Source of the DNA: CAYSSJ01 sp964433675 | GTDB lineage: Bacteria; Cloacimonadota; Cloacimonadia; Cloacimonadales; TCS61 | Assembly: GCA_964433675.1 (NCBI GenBank) | Contig: CAYSSJ010000005.1 | Span: forward strand, 62,001 to 126,000 | Length of the DNA: 64,000 nt | Reading direction: 5' to 3' | Part shown: positions 17,823-26,812 of the stretch, in pieces | Layout: the number at the start of each line of letters is the position of its first letter | Numbering within the stretch: position 1 is the stretch's first letter | Notes under the pieces: generated by a model | Seen by the model: the letters and a program-made list of their open reading frames with translations, nothing else | The model's database searches: none | What the model was told of the DNA's origin: nothing | Position numbers and translations under genes: made by a program

Positions 17823-18814
17823 ACTGTCCTCGCTCCTGTGATCGAAAATCTTCTTTGGATATAAGCAGCTACCAGATTGACTACCAGAGAGATGATGAAC
17901 AGATAGAAACCGACAGCTATCAGACTGGAAAGATGAAGATTCTCTACTGCTTCTCTAAACTCATTTACAATGACAGAAGGCATAGTCGAAGCTGGTCCTA
18001 ATATAGTGAATGGCAAAGTGTTTTTATTTCCAATCAGCATAGCTACAGCCATAGTTTCTCCGATAGCTCTTCCGAAAGAGAGCATCACCCCTGCCAATAT
18101 ACCTCCTCTAGCATATGGTATCACAGCCATTTTTACCACCTCCCATTTGGTCGCTCCAAGCGCGTAGGCAGCCTCTCGTTGCTCTTTGGGAACTTTGTGA
18201 AAAGCATCTACTGTTAGCGCTGTAGTGTATGGAATTATCATAATAGCTAAGATTAATGTGGCTGTTGCCATTCCGTAACCGATCGGATTTCCCAATATAG
18301 GCAGTAAAGATGGAAAATTATCCATAGACCACATGTAAATATTGGTATAAAAAGTATCCCTCATCCATGGTGCAAATACAAAAATCCCCCACAAACCGAT
18401 AATTACAGACGGCACAGCTGCTATCAGATTGATAAGATTATCTGTAATATGTGCTAACCATCGGGGCGAGTATTCTGCAGTAAAGATTGCCACTGCAATA
18501 GCAGGAACAAAAGAAATAGCCAAAGAAGCGACACTTGTGATTAATGTCCCCACTATAAAAGGGAATGCGCCGAATTCTATCTTTATAGCCGGATCCCAGA
18601 CTTTATTGATTAAAAAACCGAAAAAACCGAACTTATTGATCGCAGGAGCACCATCACTATAGAGAACTATTGCCATCAGAACTGTACACAATATCACAGT
18701 TATCCCAAGTGCAAAGATGAATAGTGAAAAAATCCGATCTCCCAACCATCTATAGATAAGGGGGCGTTGCTTTTTTAAGAGCGATGTAATCTCTTTGTTG
18801 TTATCGTGTTGCAC
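17819..18814 (-). CDS. pstC: Phosphate ABC transporter permease PstC
   Basis: 331 residues with six membrane helices. FTAEYSPRWL and the EAA loop REAAYALGATKWEVVKMAVIPYA (about 215-237) followed by GGILAGVMLSFGRAIGETMAV are classic PstC signatures. A 30-residue cytoplasmic lead precedes the first helix. It follows pstS after a 100-base gap that holds a stem-loop, and overlaps pstA by 4 bases. Confidence 0.95.
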   Translation of the reverse strand: MQHDNNKEITSLLKKQRPLIYRWLGDRIFSLFIFALGITVILCTVLMAIVLYSDGAPAINKFGFFGFLINKVWDPAIKIEFGAFPFIVGTLITSVASLAISFVPAIAVAIFTAEYSPRWLAHITDNLINLIAAVPSVIIGLWGIFVFAPWMRDTFYTNIYMWSMDNFPSLLPILGNPIGYGMATATLILAIMIIPYTTALTVDAFHKVPKEQREAAYALGATKWEVVKMAVIPYARGGILAGVMLSFGRAIGETMAVAMLIGNKNTLPFTILGPASTMPSVIVNEFREAVENLHLSSLIAVGFYLFIISLVVNLVAAYIQRRFSITGARTV

Positions 18815-18835
18815 TATGTTACCTCCATTTCTCCG

Positions 18836-18873
18836 AAAAGAATGCCGACTTCTGATCTGGAGAAAATCGGCAT
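18836..18873 (-). terminator. Stem-loop between pstS and pstC (probable attenuator)
   Basis: On the minus strand ATGCCGA (18873-18867) pairs with TCGGCAT (18848-18842), with an 18-base loop, followed by TCTTTT. The T tail is short. A leaky terminator here would give more PstS than channel subunits, the usual stoichiometry for binding-protein operons. Confidence 0.6.
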
Positions 18874-18914
18874 CCTATTTTTGTTAAACATAGATTATCA
18901 TTCTATTTACAGAT

Positions 18915-20006
18915 TTATTTTTCGAGGATATTCTTGCCAATCGGTTCACCATGCCATTTCATCTGGCGGATCATTGCATAATTTCTCTCTACCGCAGCAG
19001 AGGGTAATTTGGCATAACCGAGTTGTTGGGAGAGATTTTGACCGTTTGTCATTGTCCAAACGATGAATTTTATCAATTCTTCAGCTTCTTGCTTTGAACT
19101 AATCGCCTTGTTTTGTTCCATATTTTCATAGCATAGCATCCAAGCAAAACCGGCTATCGGATAACCGATCGGATTAGGAGTATTTGTGAAGAGAATTCTG
19201 GTATCATCCGGAAGCTCAATATTAGCAGCAGCAGAAGTAGCATCGAAAGATGGTGGGATCACATTTTCAGAGATGTTTAGCATATAACCGTAGCTCAGAT
19301 CATTCAAAAGAGCATAAGCAAAACTGTTGTATCCGATGGCGCCAGGTGTGTTCATTACAATGCCGGCTACACCTTCGTTACCATTTGCACCAATACCCGT
19401 TGGCCAATTTACACTTGTGGCATAACCAATATCATTTTCCCATTCTTTCGAAACTTTAGTAAGATAGCTTGTAAACAAATTGGTAGTGCCTGAACCATCC
19501 GATCGATGAACCACTTGGATCGGAAGATGGGGTAAATTCTTGTCTGGATTGAGATTTCTAATCCTTCTGTCGTTCCAGTGGGTAATCTTACCCAAGAAGA
19601 TATCCGCAAGCACCTCTCCATTGAAGATCAAACCCTTGTCTATACCGGGGATATTGTAGGTCACTACCACATCCGCTAAAGTGATAGGCATATTAAATGC
19701 TTTGCCACCAGTATTCTGTTCGATTCCTCTAATGATCTTATCAGAAAGAAAAGCCTCGGACATCCCGAACATAATAGTCTGCTCTCCGAATTGACGAATA
19801 CCGCCTCCTGAGCCAATAGACTGGTAATTTACAGTAACTTTTCCCTCAGTGAGATCGCGATACTCATCTGCCATCGCGGTTATCAATGGTGCCGGGAAAG
19901 ACGCCCCTGCTCCTAATAACTCCACTCTGCGCTGGGCATATAACAATGGGGTGGAAAACATAACTAAAATTAGCAGAGCTAAAACTAATTTGCTGAATAA
20001 TCTCAT
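18915..20006 (-). CDS. pstS: Phosphate ABC transporter substrate-binding protein PstS
   Basis: 363 residues. A Sec signal peptide with predicted cleavage after LLYAQ near residue 25 gives a soluble periplasmic protein without a lipobox. Phosphate-binding loops are GAGASFPAP, SIGSGGGIRQF, RSDGSGTTNLFTSYL and GNEGVAGIV. It is the first gene of the pst operon and is preceded by a Pho-box promoter at 20059-20123. AAAGGAG lies 10 bases before the ATG. A short leader hairpin (20036-20050) lies between the -10 and the start. Confidence 0.96.
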   Translation of the reverse strand: MRLFSKLVLALLILVMFSTPLLYAQRRVELLGAGASFPAPLITAMADEYRDLTEGKVTVNYQSIGSGGGIRQFGEQTIMFGMSEAFLSDKIIRGIEQNTGGKAFNMPITLADVVVTYNIPGIDKGLIFNGEVLADIFLGKITHWNDRRIRNLNPDKNLPHLPIQVVHRSDGSGTTNLFTSYLTKVSKEWENDIGYATSVNWPTGIGANGNEGVAGIVMNTPGAIGYNSFAYALLNDLSYGYMLNISENVIPPSFDATSAAANIELPDDTRILFTNTPNPIGYPIAGFAWMLCYENMEQNKAISSKQEAEELIKFIVWTMTNGQNLSQQLGYAKLPSAAVERNYAMIRQMKWHGEPIGKNILEK

Positions 20007-20058
20007 CTCTTAAATCTCCTTTATCATTTTTTTTGGGAACTTTCTGTTCCTCACTTGT

Positions 20059-20123
20059 ATCATACCAGTGGTCTGTTAAACAATAATAAAGGAAATGTTA
20101 AGCTTGAGTTAAGATGTGAGTAA
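20059..20123 (-). promoter_or_regulatory. Pho-box promoter of the pst operon
   Basis: Read on the minus strand, five hexamers begin exactly 11 bp apart: TTACTC (20123-20118), TTAACT (20112-20107), TTAACA (20101-20096), TTTATT (20090-20085) and TTAACA (20079-20074). Nine bases later comes TATGAT (20064-20059), a good -10 box. The hexamer, the 11-bp period and the 9-base gap are shared with the porin promoter at 13027. The array starts 20 bases after the sigma gene stop. PhoB is the likely ligand. Confidence 0.8.
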
Positions 20124-20142
20124 AATCAAATAAATCTGCTAA

Positions 20143-20625
20143 TTAGCTGATTAGGATATCCATTATTTTTAGTCTGCGCAATGCTTTTTCTTTGGTTTGT
20201 CTGGCTCTCTCTCTGGTAATGTTTAGCTTTTGTGCGATCTCATTCAGAGTTAGCTGTTCTTGATATAGCATGAGGATGACCTTTTTTTCTATCTCGGGCA
20301 TGTCTTTAAGCAATGATGAGTCTATATCTGCATTTTTTGTGGTAGTGTCAGTCTTTTCCGAAACAGTATTACTATCCAGTTGCATAGCATCCAGCGAGTG
20401 TTTCTTCTCATTTGCGATGGCATTGAGCATGCGCTTTTTTATCCAATATACCGCATAAGTGGAAAATTTTACATTTTTAGCAGAATCAAAGTGCGCTTTG
20501 GCTTCCAAAATTCCTATCATTCCTTCCTGAACCAAATCTTCAAATGGCACACCACTATGTTTGTATTTATGAGCTAATTTGTGTATCAGTGCTTTATGAG
20601 ATTCGATCAATTGATTATCATTCAT
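20143..20625 (-). CDS. Small sigma-70 family factor in the pho operon
   Basis: 160 residues. Region 2 spans about residues 10-80 (LIHKLAHKYKHSGV, then FEDLVQEGMIGILEAKAHFD, then VKFSTYAVYWIKKRMLNAI), including the polymerase-binding and -10 recognition helices. After a Ser/Thr/Asp-rich linker, region 4 (about 108-156: LTLNEIAQKLNITRERARQ) carries the -35-binding helix-turn-helix. Regions 1 and 3 are missing or reduced. The start overlaps the phoR stop by 4 bases, so it is translationally coupled to the kinase. It ends just before the pst Pho box. It differs from the housekeeping sigma at 51597. Its promoters are unknown; a role in phosphate starvation is inferred from position only. Confidence 0.85.
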   Translation of the reverse strand: MNDNQLIESHKALIHKLAHKYKHSGVPFEDLVQEGMIGILEAKAHFDSAKNVKFSTYAVYWIKKRMLNAIANEKKHSLDAMQLDSNTVSEKTDTTTKNADIDSSLLKDMPEIEKKVILMLYQEQLTLNEIAQKLNITRERARQTKEKALRRLKIMDILIS

Positions 20626-22235
20626 AGATTCATCGGGAATTTGATATGAAATTTTGTCCCTTCTTCGGGTTCACTATTTACAGAGATCGTGCCTTTGTGC
20701 AGATAGACAATATGTTTTACGATCGCCAATCCCAAGCCTGTGCTGCTCATCCTACGGGAACGGGATTTATCCACAACATAGAACCTTTCGAATATTCTGG
20801 CAAGATGCTGCTTTGCTATGCCTATCCCGGAATCTGATACTACGATATGGATCATCCTGTCCAGTTTAGTGATAGAGATGCTAATCTCACCTTCTTCAGT
20901 GTATTTGATGGCATTATCGATCAGATTGATAAAAACCTGCTCGATTTTGAACCTATCCAAGCTAATCTTTGGGATGTCTTCCTCGAGATCGACCGCTATC
21001 TTCAATCCTTTCTTCTTGATATCATCATCGAAGATTGAAATAATATTGGAAACTAATTTTGCCAGATCCAATTCTTCTAACTCCAATTCATGGCTATGTT
21101 CCAACTTGGATAGGGTAAGCAGATCCTGCACTATGCGGATCAATCTTTCGGTGTTACGTTTTATCACTTCGAGATAAGTTTGGCTTTCTGCAGGGAGCTC
21201 TTCTTCCATTGTCTCCAAAAATCCTTTGATAGCAGTAAGTGGTGTGCGCAACTCATGTGAAATATTCAACACAAAATCTTTCTTGATAATAGCCAGCTTT
21301 CTCAGTTCGGTGATATCCTGAAGTATAAATACGATCTCACCAGTCAATCGAATCTGAGAGGCACTACAGATATATATTTTACTATGAGCCTCCAATTCTT
21401 TGATCTGATTTTGCGGATTTTGATGTAGTTTGTCAACGAATTCGTATAGATTGGGAATACGGATAATATTCCAAAAATACAGACCTACGACCTTCTGATA
21501 TCCAACCAACTCTCTGAAACTCTGGTTGGAATAGCTGATAATACCTTTGCTATCTTGGATCCAAACCGGCTCTTGGATAGATTCTATTATGGCATTGAAA
21601 CCTTCGATTTGCTCGGAAAGCTCTGTCTCATATCTGTTTAACTGCTCTGCTATAGCGTTAAAATCATCCGCGAAAGGTTGATATGTCTTTCCTTTTAAAC
21701 TTAGATAGTTTAGACTTTCGCCGCTGGCGAGTGATGCTATGACATTTCTAATCGTGTTGAATGGAGTAAATAATTTTCGCAGAACAATGAATAGTATTGC
21801 AACGAGTAACATGAAAAGTAAAAGATATGGGATGAGTATATCAGAGAGATTATACCACGAGAATATATCTTCTGTTTGGATGTTGATAGCAAAAGTTAGC
21901 TCGCTATCGTTAATTTCGACAGGGTAAGATGCAAAAGAACTGTCTATTTCATCAAAATTATCCGAGCTTGCAGTAACAAAATCTCCATCTATGAGTAAGG
22001 CTATTTTATATCCGGTTTCCTTACCTATATCGGTAAGCAGCTTATCTATCATGATAAAATCGTTGTCTCGAATATATTGATCCATCTGCGTTAAAATCAT
22101 CTTAGTAGCAAAATTTGCATTGGCTAGTTTTCCATCCTGCCGAATTTCGTTGACTGATGTAAGATAGAGTAATACAAAAATGATAGTAATCAAAACGATG
22201 AAAGCGATAATTAGATGGTAAAATTTTCTGATCAT
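20622..22235 (-). CDS. phoR: Phosphate regulon sensor kinase PhoR
   Basis: 537 residues. Membrane helices at about 7-26 and 134-152 flank a 107-residue extracytoplasmic sensor segment. A HAMP-like linker (157-205), a PAS domain (about 212-310, with IIESIQEPVWIQDSKGIISYSN), the HisKA domain with phospho-acceptor His327 (NISHELRTPLTAIKG) and the HATPase with N, G1 and G2 boxes (NLIDNAIKYTEEG, DSGIGI, GLGLAIVKHI) follow. This order is that of Bacillus-type PhoR. It overlaps phoB and the sigma gene by 4 bases each. Confidence 0.93.
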   Translation of the reverse strand: MIRKFYHLIIAFIVLITIIFVLLYLTSVNEIRQDGKLANANFATKMILTQMDQYIRDNDFIMIDKLLTDIGKETGYKIALLIDGDFVTASSDNFDEIDSSFASYPVEINDSELTFAINIQTEDIFSWYNLSDILIPYLLLFMLLVAILFIVLRKLFTPFNTIRNVIASLASGESLNYLSLKGKTYQPFADDFNAIAEQLNRYETELSEQIEGFNAIIESIQEPVWIQDSKGIISYSNQSFRELVGYQKVVGLYFWNIIRIPNLYEFVDKLHQNPQNQIKELEAHSKIYICSASQIRLTGEIVFILQDITELRKLAIIKKDFVLNISHELRTPLTAIKGFLETMEEELPAESQTYLEVIKRNTERLIRIVQDLLTLSKLEHSHELELEELDLAKLVSNIISIFDDDIKKKGLKIAVDLEEDIPKISLDRFKIEQVFINLIDNAIKYTEEGEISISITKLDRMIHIVVSDSGIGIAKQHLARIFERFYVVDKSRSRRMSSTGLGLAIVKHIVYLHKGTISVNSEPEEGTKFHIKFPMNL

Positions 22236-22927
22236 GATATTTCAGCTTCTAATTTGTAACCCATACTACGTATATTTTTTATGAATTTACCGGCTTCGCC
22301 CAGTTTATCCCTCAGATTTTTGATATGAACATCGATAGTTCTGTCCACCACTATCTTTTCGTTGCCCCAAAGATGATCTAAAATCTGATTTCTTGAATAT
22401 ACCCACCCTTCGCGAGATGCTAATAATGTCAGTATCTTAAACTCGGTTGAAGTAAGCGGAACTGCAATGCCGTTCACGGTAACTTCAAATTTATCTTTAT
22501 TGATAATGAGGATTTCGCCGACTTTGATTATCGCGCCGGAATCCGTTGTACTATCCGGATTTCTCCTCATGACCGCTTTTACCCGTGCTACTAACTCGCG
22601 CGGCGAGAATGGTTTGACAACATAATCATCAGCACCGAATTCAAGTCCCAAAATCCTATCTGTCTCCTCCCCTTTGGCAGTTAACATTATGATGGGGATA
22701 TGGGCATAATCGGAGGATGAACGGAGCTGTTTGCATACATCAAATCCATCAGCATCGGGCAGCATCAAATCGAGGATTATCAACTGGGGGATATTGCTAT
22801 GCAAAAATTTGAAAAGTTGGGTGGCATCTTCGAATGCTTCGGTATCAAAACCGTTTTTACGCAGATTTATATCTACCAGATCTCTTATATCAGCTTCGTC
22901 ATCTACTATGACTATCAATTTTTTCAT
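22232..22927 (-). CDS. phoB: Phosphate regulon response regulator PhoB/PhoP
   Basis: An OmpR-type regulator of about 231 residues. The receiver domain holds acidic DDE near the start, phospho-acceptor Asp53 in LIILDLMLPDADG, and the Thr and Lys switch residues in MLTAKG and VVKPF. The winged-helix DNA-binding domain (about 130-228) ends in VDRTIDVHIKNLRDKLG and IRSMGYKL. A GTG at 22933 is possible, but the ATG at 22927 is better spaced from AAGGG. It is presumed to bind the 11-bp repeat arrays before pstS and the porin. The 52-base gap from holB holds no clear promoter, so it may be read from upstream. Confidence 0.93.
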   Translation of the reverse strand: MKKLIVIVDDEADIRDLVDINLRKNGFDTEAFEDATQLFKFLHSNIPQLIILDLMLPDADGFDVCKQLRSSSDYAHIPIIMLTAKGEETDRILGLEFGADDYVVKPFSPRELVARVKAVMRRNPDSTTDSGAIIKVGEILIINKDKFEVTVNGIAVPLTSTEFKILTLLASREGWVYSRNQILDHLWGNEKIVVDRTIDVHIKNLRDKLGEAGKFIKNIRSMGYKLEAEIS

Positions 22928-22979
22928 ATTCACCCTTTTATAACCGCTTATCTATTAGCCCGCTGACTTTGCATAAACC

Positions 22980-24107
22980 CTACATTCTTCTAACCATACG
23001 GTAGAGATAGTTTCCCAGAGTGATGTAAAGATTGATAATGGTAAGATAGGGATTCAGATTGAAAGCTTCGAATTTTCTTTGAGTAGATTCCAGATAGTCC
23101 AAGATCTCTACTACCTCATTATCGATTTGAGGATTGATCTTTACAATCTGGCTTAACAGCTCGATTTTGTCCACATTGACGATCTCGGAAGGGTAGTTTT
23201 GGTAATATGCTGCGTCGCAAAACCAGATGATTAGATGCGAGATTAGTTCATACAAGAGTGAGTTTTGTTTACCTTTTTTAAATTGGATAGCCAGATCCAT
23301 GAATTTAGTGTCATTCCGGTTTATCAGAAGCTGCAAGAAATCTATAGTCAGCTCCCGCGAGGCAATGCCACCGATCTGACTCAATCTGATCGCGCGTTCC
23401 ATGTTGCCGTTCGCAATACGAGCGCATAGTTTTGCATGTTGCTCTTCTACCAGATGAGAAGTTATCAGTTCGGATTCTATCACATGTCTGGATAGCGGTA
23501 AGAATTGGACTTTTTGACATCTCGAAACGATAGTGGGAAGCAGGGCATCCATCCTATCGGTAGTCAGGATGATAACAGAATCGACCGGCGGCTCCTCCAG
23601 AGTTTTTAGAAATGCATTGGCAGCTTGTTGATTCATCTCGTCTGCATCTTCTATGATGTAGATTTTTTTCTCAGCTTCATTGGGAGAGAGGTAGATATTG
23701 TGTTCCAACATACGAATACTATCGATGCGAATTTCGGTATTTTTGGAAAAGAAAAACTCCTTCCAAGGAGTATCCCGCTTATTATTGAGGTAGCTTTTGT
23801 ATTCATCTATCACTTTGGTTTCTTTGATCTCGCCTTCTATGGTCATCTTAAGATTGGGAGTAGGGAATATGTAGGTAAGATCAGGATGAGATAGATTGAG
23901 GAATTTGCGACAGGAATTGCATGCCCGACACGGGCGTTTCTCTTTTTCGGAAGTGCAATTTAGCGCCATACCGAAATATAAAGCTGCGGTAAACTTCCCA
24001 GTTCCCGAAGGACCATAAAAGAGATAGCTATTGCCTATTTTGTCATGCTCCAAGGCATGTTCCAAAATCCCGACCGCTCGCTTTTGTCCCTTAATTTTTC
24101 TTATCAT
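22980..24107 (-). CDS. holB: DNA polymerase III delta' subunit-like clamp-loader ATPase
   Basis: 375 residues. An AAA+ domain has P-loop GPSGTGKFT (about 33-41), zinc-type cysteines in KRPCRACNSCRKF, a DExx-like IIEDADEMNQQAANAFLKTLEEPP segment and the sensor-1 SRC motif in TIVSRCQKVQF. A helical collar domain follows. This is the delta' or gamma-like subunit that loads the sliding clamp. The P-loop is intact, whereas E. coli delta' cannot hydrolyse ATP. Its start overlaps the acetyltransferase stop by 17 bases. Confidence 0.88.
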   Translation of the reverse strand: MIRKIKGQKRAVGILEHALEHDKIGNSYLFYGPSGTGKFTAALYFGMALNCTSEKEKRPCRACNSCRKFLNLSHPDLTYIFPTPNLKMTIEGEIKETKVIDEYKSYLNNKRDTPWKEFFFSKNTEIRIDSIRMLEHNIYLSPNEAEKKIYIIEDADEMNQQAANAFLKTLEEPPVDSVIILTTDRMDALLPTIVSRCQKVQFLPLSRHVIESELITSHLVEEQHAKLCARIANGNMERAIRLSQIGGIASRELTIDFLQLLINRNDTKFMDLAIQFKKGKQNSLLYELISHLIIWFCDAAYYQNYPSEIVNVDKIELLSQIVKINPQIDNEVVEILDYLESTQRKFEAFNLNPYLTIINLYITLGNYLYRMVRRM

Positions 24108-24675
24108 TATCCTGATTTACTATCTTGTTTATATACACACTTTCATATTCGGAAGCCAGAATATCCATATAGACAAAATCGTGCTTTTCACCACCGATGA
24201 ATATAGCTTCTCGCCTTCGCCCGATCTCTTTGAATCCTGCATTCAGATAGGATTTTATCGCGCGTTTGTTGAAATCAAATACAGAGAGCATGATGTTGTG
24301 TAGATTGAGAATATTAAATCCATAATCAATCAGTAATTTAGTGGCTTCACAGCCGAATCCACGGTTCCAATGTGTTCTGTTTCCGATAAATATGCCCAAT
24401 TCGGCAGTTTGATGAATATGGTCTATATTAAAAAGGCTGCAGTTCCCGATCAATTTCTCACTGAACAGATCTACGATGGCGAACATTTTTTCACCTCTAT
24501 CGACCATCTGTTTCAGGATCTCTTCTTCTTTCTCCAGGCTTATTACCTGTTGTGATAGAGTAAGAAAACGGGAGAGATTCAGATCATTGAGCCATTCTGT
24601 GTAGCGGGGAGCATCTTTGGAATTAATAGGCGAAAGATAGCAGCTCTCACCGACGATTTTTTTGAAATAGCGCAT
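24091..24675 (-). CDS. GNAT family N-acetyltransferase (RimJ/RimL type)
   Basis: 194 residues with a GNAT fold: GESCYLSPINSKDAPRYTEWLNDLNLSRFL at the N terminus, then ELGIFIGNRTHWNRGFGCEATKLLIDYGF, which contains the acetyl-CoA pyrophosphate loop (R/Q-x-x-G-x-G/A type, here NRGFGCE), and LSVFDFNKRAIKSYLNAGFKEIGRRR near the end. This subgroup acetylates N-terminal amines of proteins, aminosugars or polyamines; the substrate is unknown. It lies between the FMN-binding lipoprotein and holB in a tightly packed run. Confidence 0.85.
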   Translation of the reverse strand: MRYFKKIVGESCYLSPINSKDAPRYTEWLNDLNLSRFLTLSQQVISLEKEEEILKQMVDRGEKMFAIVDLFSEKLIGNCSLFNIDHIHQTAELGIFIGNRTHWNRGFGCEATKLLIDYGFNILNLHNIMLSVFDFNKRAIKSYLNAGFKEIGRRREAIFIGGEKHDFVYMDILASEYESVYINKIVNQDNDKKN

Positions 24676-24680
24676 CTTAT

Positions 24681-25094
24681 TTACCTCCTCTTGGGTTTAT
24701 ATGGTTCTTGATTTACCAATGCTCTTTCTATAGCTTTTAAGATGATCTTCGAGCTAGAAGTAGCACCGCTGATATACTCGACATCCAAAGATTGCGCTTG
24801 CACTACATTTTCGCTGATGATTTCCGCCTCTGCACCTCTGCCATGCTGATGTTCGATGAGCTCTATCTCCTCTATTTTACCACTTTTTACCGTTACCGCT
24901 ACCAAGGCACTGACCAATCCGGCATCGGCAAAACCGCTATAAGTCCCGTCCGGAATTGTGGTAATATCTACATCTTCGATCTCAAGCTCTCTGATTACAT
25001 TGCGATACTCTCTCAGTTCACTACAGCGGGTACAGGCAGATAGCAGAGATAAGGCAACTATCGAGATCAAAAGAAACAAAGCGATAATTCTCAT
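24681..25094 (-). CDS. FMN-binding domain lipoprotein
   Basis: 137 residues. Lipoprotein signal with lipobox LSAC (Cys21), followed by one FMN-binding domain of the NqrC/RnfG type: PDGTYSGFADAGLVSALVAVTVKSGKI, then SLDVEYISGATSSSKII. The SGATSS motif is the covalent flavinylation site, where FMN joins the Thr through phosphate. It may act in extracytoplasmic electron transfer. No flavin transferase ApbE or Rnf gene is in the window. It sits 5 bases after glnS. Confidence 0.85.
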   Translation of the reverse strand: MRIIALFLLISIVALSLLSACTRCSELREYRNVIRELEIEDVDITTIPDGTYSGFADAGLVSALVAVTVKSGKIEEIELIEHQHGRGAEAEIISENVVQAQSLDVEYISGATSSSKIILKAIERALVNQEPYKPKRR

Positions 25095-25099
25095 AAGAT

Positions 25100-26806
25100 T
25101 TAACCTTGCTTATTTTTTTTCTTCTGGATCTTCGCCCATTCATCACGCAGAGAGACAGTGCGGTTGAAAACAATCTTCTCATCTGTACTATATTTGCTAT
25201 CCACACAGAAATAACCCTGTCTTTCGAATTGGAACCTATCGCCAGCAGAAGAATTTTGCACGCTCGGCTCCAGCTTAGATTCGGTTAATCTCTTCATCGA
25301 TTTGCTATTTAAGTAATCCATAAAAGTCTTTCCCTCTTCAGTATCGGAAGGATTCTCTTTGGTAAACAGATGGTCATTAAGGCGCACTTCGGCATCCAGA
25401 GCATGTTCTGCCGAAACCCAATGTAAGGTCGATTTCACTTTTCTGCCGTCAGGAGCTGAACCACCTTTGGTTGCCGGATCATAGGTGCAGTGTATCTCTG
25501 TGATATTACCAGCTTCATCTTTTACTATATCTGTGCAAGTGACAAAATATGCATAGCGGAGTCTTACTTCCCGGCCGGGAGCCAAACGATAGAACTTTTT
25601 GGGCGGATCTTCCATGAAGTCGTTTTTCTCTATATACAATACTTTGGAAAATGGAACTTTCCTCATTCCGGCAGATTCGTCTTCGGGATTGTTTACCGCA
25701 TCCAATTCTTCCGTTTCTCCTTCCGGATAGTTAGTGATAATCAGTTTGAGTGGTTCCAATACTGCCATTACTCGAGGAGCTATTTTATTTAGATGCACAC
25801 GGACACAATGCTCGAGTAGAGCAATATCCACCATACTTTCTTTTTTTGCCACTCCGATCCTTTCGGAGAAATTTCGGATCGCTTCGGGAGTATAGCCACG
25901 TCTTTTGAGACCACAAATCGTGGGCATGCGGGGATCATCCCAACCATCCACATAACCGTTCTCTACCAATTCCAATAGCTTCCGCTTGCTCATCACAGTA
26001 TAGCTGAGATTGAGCCTGGCAAATTCGATCTGGCGCGGTCGGTAGTCACCTGATTCGATGATCTGATCTAGAAACCAGTCGTAGAGAGGGCGATGGACTT
26101 CAAATTCGAGTGTGCAGAGCGAATGGGTGATCTTTTCTAGATAATCCGATTGTCCGTGGGTGTAGTCGTAGGTAGGATAAATACACCACTTATCTCCGCT
26201 GCGATGATGATGGGAGCGGGTGATGCGATACATGATCGGATCGCGCATGTGCATATTGGGAGAGGACATATCGATTTTTGCGCGTAACACTTTGGCACCG
26301 TCCGGGAAATCACCGCCGCGCATCTTTCTGAAAAGTTCCAAGTTTTCTTCTACGGAGCGATTTCGATAGGGACTTTCCTTACCGGGACGGGTAGGTACCC
26401 CACGATGCTCGGCAATTTGCTCCGGTGAGAGATCGCATACATAAGCTTTCCCCTTTTTGATGAGCTTCTCTGCCCACTCGCAGAGCTGTGCGAAATAGTC
26501 GGAAGCATAATATTCTCTCTCTTCCCAATCGAATCCAAGCCAGCGAATATCCGCTTTGATAGAATCGACATATTCGGTGCTCTCAGTGTGTGGATTGGTA
26601 TCATCGAATCTTAGGTTGCACAGTCCATTGTATTGCTCGGCTATACCAAAATTCAAACAAATAGATTTGGCATGACCGATATGAAGATAACCGTTCGGTT
26701 CGGGCGGGAATCTGGTGTGAATTCGACCCTCATGCTTATTGTTCCTGATATCATCTTCGATGATCGCTTTGATAAAATTGGTGGTTGGTTCGGTTTTCTC
26801 TTTCAT
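25100..26806 (-). CDS. glnS: Glutaminyl-tRNA synthetase
   Basis: 568 residues. Class I signatures are PPEPNGYLHIGHAKS (HIGH at 42-45) and the KMSKS equivalent VMSKRKL. The N-terminal RFDDTNP and the C-terminal anticodon-binding beta barrels (KVLYIEKNDFMEDPPKKFYRL) distinguish it from GltX. Direct charging of tRNA-Gln implies that the organism does not depend solely on the GatCAB route. It lies 6 bases after gltX, so the pair is co-expressed. Confidence 0.96.
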   Translation of the reverse strand: MKEKTEPTTNFIKAIIEDDIRNNKHEGRIHTRFPPEPNGYLHIGHAKSICLNFGIAEQYNGLCNLRFDDTNPHTESTEYVDSIKADIRWLGFDWEEREYYASDYFAQLCEWAEKLIKKGKAYVCDLSPEQIAEHRGVPTRPGKESPYRNRSVEENLELFRKMRGGDFPDGAKVLRAKIDMSSPNMHMRDPIMYRITRSHHHRSGDKWCIYPTYDYTHGQSDYLEKITHSLCTLEFEVHRPLYDWFLDQIIESGDYRPRQIEFARLNLSYTVMSKRKLLELVENGYVDGWDDPRMPTICGLKRRGYTPEAIRNFSERIGVAKKESMVDIALLEHCVRVHLNKIAPRVMAVLEPLKLIITNYPEGETEELDAVNNPEDESAGMRKVPFSKVLYIEKNDFMEDPPKKFYRLAPGREVRLRYAYFVTCTDIVKDEAGNITEIHCTYDPATKGGSAPDGRKVKSTLHWVSAEHALDAEVRLNDHLFTKENPSDTEEGKTFMDYLNSKSMKRLTESKLEPSVQNSSAGDRFQFERQGYFCVDSKYSTDEKIVFNRTVSLRDEWAKIQKKKNKQG

Positions 26807-26812
26807 ATTAGA

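Noticed and set aside
20139..20154. Near-palindrome at the sigma gene stop as a terminator
   Set aside because: The stem is A+T-rich and imperfect and has no T tail, so it cannot be called a terminator.
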